Assembly (NCBI GenBank): GCA_049976505.1
Contig: JBMFIC010000001.1
Location: 104,559 to 168,558 of the forward strand
From: CAYFFZ01 sp049976505
GTDB lineage: Archaea; Thermoproteota; Nitrososphaeria; Conexivisphaerales; UBA164
Direction: 5' to 3'
DNA length: 64,000 nt
This document shows positions 42,570 through 49,988 of this stretch, piece by piece. The translations under genes were made by a program, and so were the position numbers. The first letter of the stretch is position 1. Every line of letters begins with the position of its first letter. A model generated the notes under the pieces. The model was given only the letters and a program-made list of their open reading frames with translations, had not been told where the DNA came from and did no database searches.

Positions 42570-43463
42570 TCATTTAAGGCTTTTGTCCAGATAGTCCTTG
42601 ATCTCGTTTAGGTCATCGCTTACTATTGCTCTCGCGTTGTACCTGTCAAAAATTCTCAGAAGGTCCTGGTTGAACTGCTTGCTGGTGACAATTATGAAAA
42701 GGAGCGGCATATCTCCGGCCTGGGCTATATCGTACAGCTTTGGCAAAAGGGAAAGTACCTCCTCCAGCCTTTCTCCCTCCGTTATGTATACGAGCACGTT
42801 CTGGCTCCTCTGGGATGCTTTCACGTCGAACTCGTACTCCGTACCGCTTAGTCCTTTGACCTTTCTCTCGTCTTCGCTCACCTGGTAGCTGTGTTCCCTC
42901 AGGACGTCCGAGACCGCATTTACGATCTCGAAATATTTGTTGAGCTTGTTGATTGCTTTTTCGTTGAGCCTGTATTTCTGGACGCTTACGACCAGCGCGT
43001 CCTGAAGGGAGAACAAGTGTCCTTTTTCGCATCTGAAGGAATACGCAGGATTTACCACCGTTTCACCAGCCTCGCATCTAAGAAAGTAACCCCGTGCCGC
43101 AGGGCGCTGCAGCGCTGTGTTTTCGCTTCCGCCATGAACTATGCTGCCCGTGGCCATGTCCTCATATATTTCGATCTTCGTGAGCGGCCTCCTGTGCACT
43201 GGACAGGTAAGAACAACGTTAAGGTTATAGGAGCCATCAAGTGGGCATGCTATAAGGCTCTCCTTCTGATCGCCCAGGAGAATTCCAGATGATAAGAGCT
43301 CCTTAAGCTCCATGTCGGATATCTTTCTATCACCAACATAATACTCAACGCTTTTGCTGGTAGGTGATATCCTAACCTCGATTTTTTTTCCTAAAATAAG
43401 ATCTCTTACCAGATTCCTTGAGCTCCTGCTTCTTAAAGCATCAAACAACCTTTTATAGAACAT
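42570..43463 (-). CDS. zinc-binding protein with nuclease-like C-terminal domain
   Basis: 297 residues. The first half has cysteine/histidine sites C73, C87/H90, C130 and C145/H149 (IACPLDGSY, TCPVHRRP, FLRCEAGE, FRCEKGHL), as in TackOD1-like metal-binding output domains. The second half (about 170-297) reads like a PD-(D/E)xK restriction-nuclease fold: a helix, then GTEYEFDVKAS (209-217) with acidic residues E209, E211, D213 and K215, then LVYITEG. No enzyme activity can be claimed from this alone. It lies between the platform protein and the ATPase genes. Confidence 0.5.
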   Translation of the reverse strand: MFYKRLFDALRSRSSRNLVRDLILGKKIEVRISPTSKSVEYYVGDRKISDMELKELLSSGILLGDQKESLIACPLDGSYNLNVVLTCPVHRRPLTKIEIYEDMATGSIVHGGSENTALQRPAARGYFLRCEAGETVVNPAYSFRCEKGHLFSLQDALVVSVQKYRLNEKAINKLNKYFEIVNAVSDVLREHSYQVSEDERKVKGLSGTEYEFDVKASQRSQNVLVYITEGERLEEVLSLLPKLYDIAQAGDMPLLFIIVTSKQFNQDLLRIFDRYNARAIVSDDLNEIKDYLDKSLK

Positions 43464-43500
43464 GCGGCGTGCTATTATTTAACGTTTATTTACAATTAGC

Positions 43501-43534
43501 TAAGCCTCGCCCTTCAGGGCGAGGAGGAGGTCAG
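43501..43534 (+). repeat. solo IS200/IS605-type right-end hairpin (site B)
   Basis: TAAGCCTCGCCCTTCAGGGC continues as GAGGAGGAGGTCAG. The perfect stem GCCTCGCCC...GGGCGAGG and the terminal GGAGGTCAG match sites A and C (there on the minus strand). Only the terminal hairpin is left here; no tnpB or tnpA frame exists. It lies in the 123-nt gap between the zinc protein gene and the ATPase gene. Confidence 0.55.
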
Positions 43535-43586
43535 AAATGCCGTTCTATCGACTCCATAAATGACGTGGCCTTCACTGTATCATTTT

Positions 43587-44576
43587 TCATATTTTGCTCA
43601 GCTGGAGAAGAGCGTTGAGCACCGGGTCAACGATCTTGATCTCCTTCATCGAAGATACGTATCCCTTCATATACAGCGATGTCAGAACCCTTCTGCTGTG
43701 AGGGCCAATTTCAGTGAACTTTCTCCCCTGCGCAATGTAGCGCAGCATTAGCCTCTCCTTCTCTGAAAGTGATATGAGCCTCTTTATCCAGAACGCCTGG
43801 GCCCTCTCATCATCGTATATGCCATCCACATTGCACTTACCCTCAAGCATCCTCTGGCCTACAAGAGATAGCCAGAGTGGAAAGCCCTCGGTGACAGGAT
43901 ATATCCTTGAGTAGCTTTTCTTCGGACACTCGTGGCCGTACTTCTCCATGCCAAGGGCTATGAACTCTATTGATTTCTCCTCCCTGAAAGGCAGGACCTT
44001 GACCTCCTTCACGTACAGCCCGAGAGGAAGATCCTTCCTTTCGAGAAGAAATTTCGTATAACCAAGCTCGGAGGAAGTCAGTATTATCCTCAGGGATCTC
44101 CTCTTCGTAGATGCAAAGATGACCCTGTTCAGATGGTTGAAAAGAGGGCCTATCCTTCTTAGCTCTGGGTATTCGTCAAAGATGAAGCAGATCTCCATCC
44201 GCTCAACGCTTTCGAACAGTCTCGTGATGAAGGTGTAAACGTCGATCTTGCCATCTCTGTAGTTCTCTATTTCTATCTCGACCGCTTTATACTCGTCCTT
44301 GTGCTCAGACCTCTCCTTCGCCTTTAGGACCTCCCTGATGATCGCGCTGACGAGGCTGCGCGATCCGGATATCTTCTCTCCCCTGATCCAGACCGCTGAG
44401 CAGCCAGTTTTCTCGATGTGCGATTTGGCTAAGGACGTCTTACCAGCTCCAAGCGGGCCAGTTAAAAAACAGGATTCACAGTGATCAAGCGCGTCGAGCT
44501 CGGCCTCCCTGTCAAAGAGGTATTTTCGGCCTACCGGCTCTCCGAAGGAGAACTTTATCCTTTCTCTACCTTCCAA
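43587..44576 (-). CDS. archaeal ATPase (COG1672/PF01637-like) with C-terminal winged helix
   Basis: 329 residues. Walker A GPLGAGKTSLAKS (about 40-52), Walker B ICFIFDEYPEL (about 130-140), sensor-like ILTSSE (about 166-171), and a C-terminal winged-helix region (LISLSEKERLMLRYIAQG to VSSMKEIKIVDP). These ATPases often sit beside one target system, mobile or defensive, of unknown action. TTG start, overlapping the glycosyltransferase by 22 nt. Belongs to the 40.8-45.7 kb cluster. Confidence 0.75.
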   Translation of the reverse strand: MEGRERIKFSFGEPVGRKYLFDREAELDALDHCESCFLTGPLGAGKTSLAKSHIEKTGCSAVWIRGEKISGSRSLVSAIIREVLKAKERSEHKDEYKAVEIEIENYRDGKIDVYTFITRLFESVERMEICFIFDEYPELRRIGPLFNHLNRVIFASTKRRSLRIILTSSELGYTKFLLERKDLPLGLYVKEVKVLPFREEKSIEFIALGMEKYGHECPKKSYSRIYPVTEGFPLWLSLVGQRMLEGKCNVDGIYDDERAQAFWIKRLISLSEKERLMLRYIAQGRKFTEIGPHSRRVLTSLYMKGYVSSMKEIKIVDPVLNALLQLSKI

Positions 44577-45664
44577 TTTAGCTCAACGTTGATCATCATA
44601 AGATAAACGGCAAAGCCGAGCAGGTAGACCAGCAGAAGCATTGGCTGATAAACGAAGTAGTACAGCAAGAGGTCATATGCCCGGTATTTTACTTTGTAAT
44701 GCCTCAGAATTGATGCATACGTTGCAATGGACACAGCAAAGCTTCCTCCAAGAACTGAGGCAGCTCTCAGATAGAACAGCAGATCTCTCCTGGGAAGCCT
44801 GAGAAGGATCGGATAGAACTTTATCAGAGGGTTGATCATGTAAAGCATCATCACGTTGTTGATTATGGGGGCTGATGTAAGGTAGAAGAGGCCAAGCGAG
44901 GTAACTGGAGGCACTATCAGAGCAAGAGCGGATATAATAATTATAGGATTGATTAACACATAGAGGATAAGCCTGAAGAAGTTTCTGAAGCTCCACTCCG
45001 CCATGCCGTACGCCCACCTGAACCTCTGTTCAGCCCATCTCTTAATGTCTGAGGGCTGCCTAACGTAAACCGTTATGTGGCTCATGCTGTACCTGACGCC
45101 GCTCGAGTAGCTCTTTATTCCCAGCTCGAGGTCCTCGGAGAAGACCTGGTCAAACCCACCAAGCCTCTTAAGCGTTTCCCTCTTTATCATAAAGGCGGCG
45201 CCGTCGAGGAATGCCGTCCTCTTCAGAAACCTAGAGCTCGCTTCAAATATCAGATTCGCTATGGCGTAGTCAAACGTAGCAAGTCTTTCTATTAGACTCC
45301 CTGTAGTTCCAAGCTTTATGAAGTCGATGAGCTCAGCGTTGACACTTTCAGCGTAACTGACCGCTCTGCTTACAAAATTTTTGCCAATTATTACATCTGC
45401 GTCCAGAAATATAAGCCATTCACCATGTGATCTTTCAACAGCCTCGTTTAGCGAGGAGACCTTGCCCCTTCTTTTCTCGTGAACTATAACCTGGCACCTC
45501 CTGATCTCAGGTATCCTGTAGAACTCCTCGGAGGGCTCGTCCACGACCACTATCACCTCTTTATTATCATAGGGATCGGAGAGAATTGTGCTAACTAGGT
45601 CTCTAAGACCCTCGCTGTATCGGTAAACAGGAATTATCACGGATACCTGAGGGCTCACAGCCAT
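44555..45664 (-). CDS. family 2 glycosyltransferase, cellulose-synthase-like
   Basis: 369 residues. VSVIIPVY (7-14), LDAD (D88, D90), SEDLELG (E177, D178) and Q213-R-F-R216-W217 (the QxxRW motif of processive glycosyltransferases) are present. Five or six membrane helices follow, from about residue 229 (LILYVLINPIIIISAL) onward. It likely polymerises or transfers sugars at the membrane to lipid carriers or surface polymers. It heads the minus-strand cluster; its promoter lies in the 45665-45779 gap, with GTTAAAAGG at 45698-45706. Confidence 0.8.
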   Translation of the reverse strand: MAVSPQVSVIIPVYRYSEGLRDLVSTILSDPYDNKEVIVVVDEPSEEFYRIPEIRRCQVIVHEKRRGKVSSLNEAVERSHGEWLIFLDADVIIGKNFVSRAVSYAESVNAELIDFIKLGTTGSLIERLATFDYAIANLIFEASSRFLKRTAFLDGAAFMIKRETLKRLGGFDQVFSEDLELGIKSYSSGVRYSMSHITVYVRQPSDIKRWAEQRFRWAYGMAEWSFRNFFRLILYVLINPIIIISALALIVPPVTSLGLFYLTSAPIINNVMMLYMINPLIKFYPILLRLPRRDLLFYLRAASVLGGSFAVSIATYASILRHYKVKYRAYDLLLYYFVYQPMLLLVYLLGFAVYLMMINVELNWKVEKG

Positions 45665-45779
45665 TTTTAAGCTACTTCATACTCTTACGGTCCATTCCTT
45701 TTAACGTTTACTTAATGGCCTAAGCTTTAAATGATACCAATAAAATTAAAAGTCGAGAACTGCAAGCTATTGTAAGAGC

Positions 45780-46859
45780 TTGCCAAAGACGCTTGTTCTT
45801 GTTGTCGACAGGGATAACGACGTAGGGGTTAAAGCTGGCATCATAACCCCTGTTGTCGGACGCGACAGCGTTCTGAAAGCAGCGAACCAGGTTCTACTGG
45901 CAGACCCTGAGGAGGCTGATGGCAACGCGATGATGGGCGCAATCAAGGTATATGATCAGCTTAGGGCCGAAGGGGAGGATGTTGAAATAGCTCTCGTAGC
46001 TGGGAGCGAGGAGAGCGGCGTCAAGGCCGACACGCGGATCAGGAACCAGGTCGCATCCCTGAAGGAGAAGCTGAAGTTTGAGGAAGTTATACTTGTGTCG
46101 GACGGCGTGGAGGATGAGGAGGTCCTCCCAATAATATACGGCTTCAGCACCGTAAGATCACTGGTCAGGGTTGTTGTCAAGCACAGCAAGAACATCGAGG
46201 AAAGCTACATAGTTCTTGGAAAATACTTAAGGATGGCCCTTTATGACTCGAGGTACTCAAAGTACTTCCTCGGGGTGCCTGGCATACTCCTACTAGCGTA
46301 CGCCCTCCTCTACTTATCTCCTATAAGAGCCTACGCCGGCTACCTGCTGAGCCTTATACTTGGACTGGCTCTCATAGTAAGGGGCTTCAACCTCGACAAC
46401 GCGGTTGGACAGATGAGAAGAAGCCCGAACTTTCTCATCAAGTTCCTGAGCGCCATGTCGGGTCTTCTGATTGTGATCTTCGGAGGCATCAAGGTGGCCC
46501 AGACCGTGGCCCTGCTTCCTCAGTTCCAGCAGCTCCAGAAGGGCTTCCAGCTTTATGATTTCGGATACGTGCTCGGAGTTTCTCTGATCATAATGGAGAC
46601 CTACATATGGGTAGCCCTGGGCCTTCAGCTGGTAGTCAACTTCTTCCTGTACTTCAGGAGAAAAAGGGTCCTTGCGATAAGGGAGATAGTGCTTTTGATA
46701 GCTTTAATCCTCTTCTACTTGCCGGTCTACAACATTGGGCTCGTTCTTATGAACCCTCAGATCTCGGGACTGCCAATGATCGTAATAGTTCTTAGCGTTC
46801 TGGCTGCCCTTATAATCATAATTTACTATATTCTGGCTGATTATCTTAAGGTGTTGTGA
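45780..46859 (+). CDS. DUF373 membrane protein
   Basis: 359 residues, TTG start. The N-terminal half (about 1-150) is soluble: LVLVVDRDNDVGVKAGI, DPEEADGNAM and LVSDGVEDEEVLPIIYG are features of the archaeal DUF373 family. The C-terminal half has about six hydrophobic helices. Function unknown; it precedes the cis-prenyltransferase by 1 nt, which suggests a role tied to lipid-carrier or surface-sugar metabolism (inference). Confidence 0.8.
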   Translation: MPKTLVLVVDRDNDVGVKAGIITPVVGRDSVLKAANQVLLADPEEADGNAMMGAIKVYDQLRAEGEDVEIALVAGSEESGVKADTRIRNQVASLKEKLKFEEVILVSDGVEDEEVLPIIYGFSTVRSLVRVVVKHSKNIEESYIVLGKYLRMALYDSRYSKYFLGVPGILLLAYALLYLSPIRAYAGYLLSLILGLALIVRGFNLDNAVGQMRRSPNFLIKFLSAMSGLLIVIFGGIKVAQTVALLPQFQQLQKGFQLYDFGYVLGVSLIIMETYIWVALGLQLVVNFFLYFRRKRVLAIREIVLLIALILFYLPVYNIGLVLMNPQISGLPMIVIVLSVLAALIIIIYYILADYLKVL

Positions 46860-46860
46860 C

Positions 46861-47661
46861 ATGAAGCTCACAAGCGCGCTTCGATTTATGATCAAGGTAC
46901 TTGGCATCGAGCTTCTTTACGAAAAGATGCTTGAGAGCGAGGTTAAGGAGGGCCCCATGCCAAATCACATAGCGGTGATTATGGATGGTAACAGAAGGTG
47001 GGCAAACGAGAGAAAGCTGCCTTCATGGGAGGGATACAGGTTTGGAGCTGATGCTGCAGAGAAGTTCTTCCTCTGGTCGATTGAGTTCGGAATCAAGACC
47101 CTTACGTTTTATGCCCTATCGCAAGATAACCTTCTAAAAAGAAACTCAAAGGAAATAGAGTCCATACTGAGCAACATATATGAGAAGCTGGAGAAGCTGG
47201 AGAAAAGCGGGCTGATACAGAAGCATAAGGTAAGGATAAAGACCCTTGGCAGCAAGGAAATGCTGCCCGACTGGCTTAGGGAGAAGTTTGAGAGGCTTGA
47301 GAACTACACCAAGAACAACGACGGAATAGTGCTCAACATAGCCGTGGCCTACAGCGGGAGATACGAAATACTGAACGCTGTAAGGGAAATAGCCAAAGAG
47401 GTCAAGGAGGGGAAGCTGAACGTCGATGAAATAGATGAGAAAGTTTTCGAATCAAAGCTTTACACGGGCGATTTACCGTATCCTGAGCCGGACCTTATAA
47501 TCAGGACCTCTGGCGAAATGAGGCTAAGCGACTTCCTACTGTACCAGTCCTCCTACAGCGAGATGATGTTCATAGATGCCTACTGGCCAGACATGAGGAA
47601 GATCGATTTTCTGAGGATCCTCAGAACCTACAAGAAGAGAAAGAGAAGATTTGGATCCTGA
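46861..47661 (+). CDS. uppS: cis-prenyl diphosphate synthase (dolichol/UppS-type)
   Basis: 266 residues. IMDGNRRWANER (about 40-51), with the catalytic Asp, is the first signature; DLIIRTSGEMRLSDFLLYQS (about 218-237) and FIDAYWPD (about 243-250) are the last. The usual FSTENW region reads YALSQDNLLKR, where Trp is replaced by Leu. Archaea use it for the lipid carrier of glycan transfer. The stop codon TGA is also the first three bases of the transposon-end-like repeat (site C), so the C-terminus may have been set by that sequence. Confidence 0.9.
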   Translation: MKLTSALRFMIKVLGIELLYEKMLESEVKEGPMPNHIAVIMDGNRRWANERKLPSWEGYRFGADAAEKFFLWSIEFGIKTLTFYALSQDNLLKRNSKEIESILSNIYEKLEKLEKSGLIQKHKVRIKTLGSKEMLPDWLREKFERLENYTKNNDGIVLNIAVAYSGRYEILNAVREIAKEVKEGKLNVDEIDEKVFESKLYTGDLPYPEPDLIIRTSGEMRLSDFLLYQSSYSEMMFIDAYWPDMRKIDFLRILRTYKKRKRRFGS

Positions 47662-47730
47662 CCTCCTACCTGCCCTGAAGGACTAAGGCTCCCGAGGTCT
47701 CAGCCTTTACGCCCCCTTAACCCTCGCTAA
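47658..47730 (-). repeat. solo IS200/IS605-type right end, degenerate (site C)
   Basis: Minus-strand reading: AGCGAGGGTTAAGGGGGCGT, then AAAGGCTGAGACCTCGGGAGCC, a weak hairpin TCCTTCAGGGCAGG and the terminal TAGGAGGTCAG. It aligns over about 60 nt with site A (shared AAGGGG, GAGACCT, GGGA, CTTCAGGGC, AGGAGGTCAG). The hairpin has mismatches, indicating decay. The right end abuts uppS and provides its stop codon. Confidence 0.55.
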
Positions 47731-47776
47731 GATAAAGATTAATTACTAGGTGCACATCCAATAAAGTGATATCTAC

Positions 47777-47783
47777 AGGTGAT
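47777..47783 (+). promoter_or_regulatory. Shine-Dalgarno of the DHH phosphoesterase gene
   Basis: AGGTGAT is 5 nt before the ATG at 47788. It supports 47788 rather than the GTG at 47779 (which overlaps the SD) as the start. Confidence 0.55.
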
Positions 47784-47787
47784 AGGC

Positions 47788-48747
47788 ATGAACGTTATAA
47801 TTTCCCATTCAGCGGATCTCGATGGGGTCTCCTCTGCCGCTCTTCTCATCAGGAAGTTCATGGAAAGCGGGGAGCCATATCTTGTATACCTAAGAGATTA
47901 TAGCGATGGCGAGGAGGTTTACCCGACGGAGATAACCAGAATACCGGATGTCCGCGTATACATTGCCGATGTATCGACCCACCTGAAGCACATAGATGCG
48001 GTTGTTAACAGGATTAAGCTCACGAAGGGAAGGGTCGAGTGGACCGATCACCATGAAACCACCGAGGAGATAAAGAGGACTCTGATCTCCGCGGGCGTTG
48101 AGCTATACCATGACAAGGACTCGGGATCAGCGTCTGTTCTTGTGGAAAAAAGGTACGAGCTTAGAGGCGAGATATACAGACAGATAGCTGATGCCGGATT
48201 TCAGGCAGATACCCTGAAGATTAAGGATGATTATGTGAAAGCTTTAGTAGACCTGATAGATTACTTCAACTATCTTGAGAAACGGATCCCAAGGGTCAGG
48301 CTTGAAAGGCTTGCCGTGCAGATCGCCATAAAGGGTCCTTCGGAGGTGGTCAAGGAGGATGATTACGTCGAGTTGCTAAAACACTATAGAGATTTAAAGC
48401 AGAAAGCCCTTGAGGAAGTTCTTGAAACAGTCAGGATCTATGACCTCCACGGATATAAGCTTGCAATAGCCTACGCTACGTCCCTGGTATCTGGAACACA
48501 GGCAGCCAGCAAGCTCGAGGAGAACGTGAGCGCAGACCTGTACCTGATTATAAAGGATGAGGGCGGGATGAGCTTCAGGAGGTCAAAGGCCTGCAGAGTA
48601 AACCTTGTGCCACTGGCCAATATATTCGGGGGAGGAGGGCACGAGTATGCGGCGGGCGCTGATTTAGGGAGGACGGTTGCCCGCGATGAATTTAACAGGG
48701 TTGCAGACGAAGTTTATGAGAGGATAAGGAGCGGCTGGAGGCCCTAG
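47788..48747 (+). CDS. DHH-superfamily phosphoesterase
   Basis: About 319 residues. HSADLDGVSSAALL (about 6-19) is the first DHH motif, IADVS the second Asp, TDHHETTEE (about 92-100) the DHH triad, and a C-terminal DHHA1 domain ends with GGGGHEYAAGADL. Archaeal members are nanoRNases or RecJ-like nucleases acting on short nucleotides. A GTG nine bases upstream is possible but would sit in the SD. Promoter region upstream contains site C. Confidence 0.85.
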   Translation: MNVIISHSADLDGVSSAALLIRKFMESGEPYLVYLRDYSDGEEVYPTEITRIPDVRVYIADVSTHLKHIDAVVNRIKLTKGRVEWTDHHETTEEIKRTLISAGVELYHDKDSGSASVLVEKRYELRGEIYRQIADAGFQADTLKIKDDYVKALVDLIDYFNYLEKRIPRVRLERLAVQIAIKGPSEVVKEDDYVELLKHYRDLKQKALEEVLETVRIYDLHGYKLAIAYATSLVSGTQAASKLEENVSADLYLIIKDEGGMSFRRSKACRVNLVPLANIFGGGGHEYAAGADLGRTVARDEFNRVADEVYERIRSGWRP

Positions 48748-48748
48748 C

Positions 48749-49150
48749 TCAGAAAAGTGCAGTCATGACCAACTGTCTGTTTCGTGGGCCATCCAGCTCA
48801 ACAAAGAAGATGCTCTGCCATGTTCCAAGCAGCAGCCTTCCATCTGAAAACGGCAGACAGACGCTGTTCTTGAGAATTACTGAAAGCTGGTGGGCATCAG
48901 CGTTATTATCTATAATGTTATGATAATATTTGCCGGATTCCGGAACCAGCTTCTCAAAGAGGCCTAACAGGTCCCTCTTGAGGCCTTCCTCGTCCTCATT
49001 AATCAGGATGCCCGCGGTGGTGTGAGGGATGTATATGTTAAGCAGTCCGGAGCCTCCTATCTCTTTAACGAACGCTGATGCCTTATCCGTTATGTTGATT
49101 AGCTCCCTTCTCTCCTTGGTATTAAGGCTGAGATAGGTCTGCTTTATCAT
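48749..49150 (-). CDS. YjbQ/UPF0047 family protein
   Basis: 133 residues. HTTAGILINEDEEG (about 43-56), DNNADAHQLS (about 81-90), LPFSDGRLLLGTWQSIFFVELDGPR (about 99-123; H/D/G-rich metal site) are hallmarks of YjbQ. Members have weak thiamine-phosphate synthase activity; cellular role uncertain. Convergent with the DHH gene (1 nt apart) and divergent from the phosphoesterase gene at 49227. Confidence 0.88.
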   Translation of the reverse strand: MIKQTYLSLNTKERRELINITDKASAFVKEIGGSGLLNIYIPHTTAGILINEDEEGLKRDLLGLFEKLVPESGKYYHNIIDNNADAHQLSVILKNSVCLPFSDGRLLLGTWQSIFFVELDGPRNRQLVMTALF

Positions 49151-49196
49151 GAATCTTATTTAACGAAACAGCAAATAAACATTTACGGGGAAACTG

Positions 49197-49208
49197 GTTT
49201 TATAATTC
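49197..49208 (+). promoter_or_regulatory. TATA box for metallophosphoesterase
   Basis: GTTTTATAATTC is 19-30 nt before the ATG at 49227; a leaderless transcript is likely. Confidence 0.45.
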
Positions 49209-49226
49209 GAGCGCGTATTAGAGTGC

Positions 49227-49988
49227 ATGAAAATAATGTTCATCTCTGACGTCAGAAATTTTAAAACAGCAAAAACGCTGTTTGAAGCGCTCAGGCCAGA
49301 TTGCATAGTGATGCTTGGGGACGTTCTTTTTGATGGGCCAGGGCAGGTTTACGTGCTGGATGAGGAGGAGATTCCACCTGATGTTGAAAGGAGCGCCCTG
49401 GTCAGGGAAGCAACGGTAAAGATGGACGATCTTATCTTTATCAGAGGAAATACCCACACATCAAGGGAGCTCTTTAAGATCCACCTCTTTTATTTTAAAA
49501 GGTTTCTTTCGGTCGTTGAGAACGCTGGCATAAATTATTACATTATACCAGGCAACCACGATGAATTCCTGAACTACGCTGACATCCTGCAGCACCTTGG
49601 CTTCAGCAGGTTCAGGTTCTTTGAAAGGCCAGCAAGGATCGTCTGCGACGAGGAGATCTACCTTTTGCCTTACGGAGCAAAACCTTATAGACCAACGTGC
49701 GCAAGCGCAAGGATCATTGGAGCTCACGAATCGCAGAGAAAGGTCAAAACACTGCTGGAATGTGCTGCCCCCTGCTCGGGAGTAATAAGCGGTCATTATG
49801 GACATCTTATCGAAAGACATCAAGATGAAAGCGGAGAAAAGATCCTTCTAAGGATTGACGATTTCCCGTTTTCGTTTGCGACCTATGAAAACGGCATTTA
49901 CAGGCTCTACGAGGGTGATATTAGTGTGCTGGTGGATGAGGACGCGAGCCTTAGGAAATATTCAGTCAAGCAGGAACGCCTCTGTTAG
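49227..49988 (+). CDS. metallophosphoesterase-like protein with altered first motif
   Basis: 253 residues. Calcineurin-type fold with GDVLFDG (about 31-37), RGNTHT, PGNHDE (about 110-115), IGAHESQ (about 162-168) and SGHYGH (about 188-193). The first motif, normally DxH, reads SDVRNF, so one metal-binding His is Arg. There is also an insertion between the second and third motifs (about 40-105). It could still bind one metal. It meets gatE tail to tail, with a 4-nt overlap. Substrate unknown. Confidence 0.7.
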   Translation: MKIMFISDVRNFKTAKTLFEALRPDCIVMLGDVLFDGPGQVYVLDEEEIPPDVERSALVREATVKMDDLIFIRGNTHTSRELFKIHLFYFKRFLSVVENAGINYYIIPGNHDEFLNYADILQHLGFSRFRFFERPARIVCDEEIYLLPYGAKPYRPTCASARIIGAHESQRKVKTLLECAAPCSGVISGHYGHLIERHQDESGEKILLRIDDFPFSFATYENGIYRLYEGDISVLVDEDASLRKYSVKQERLC

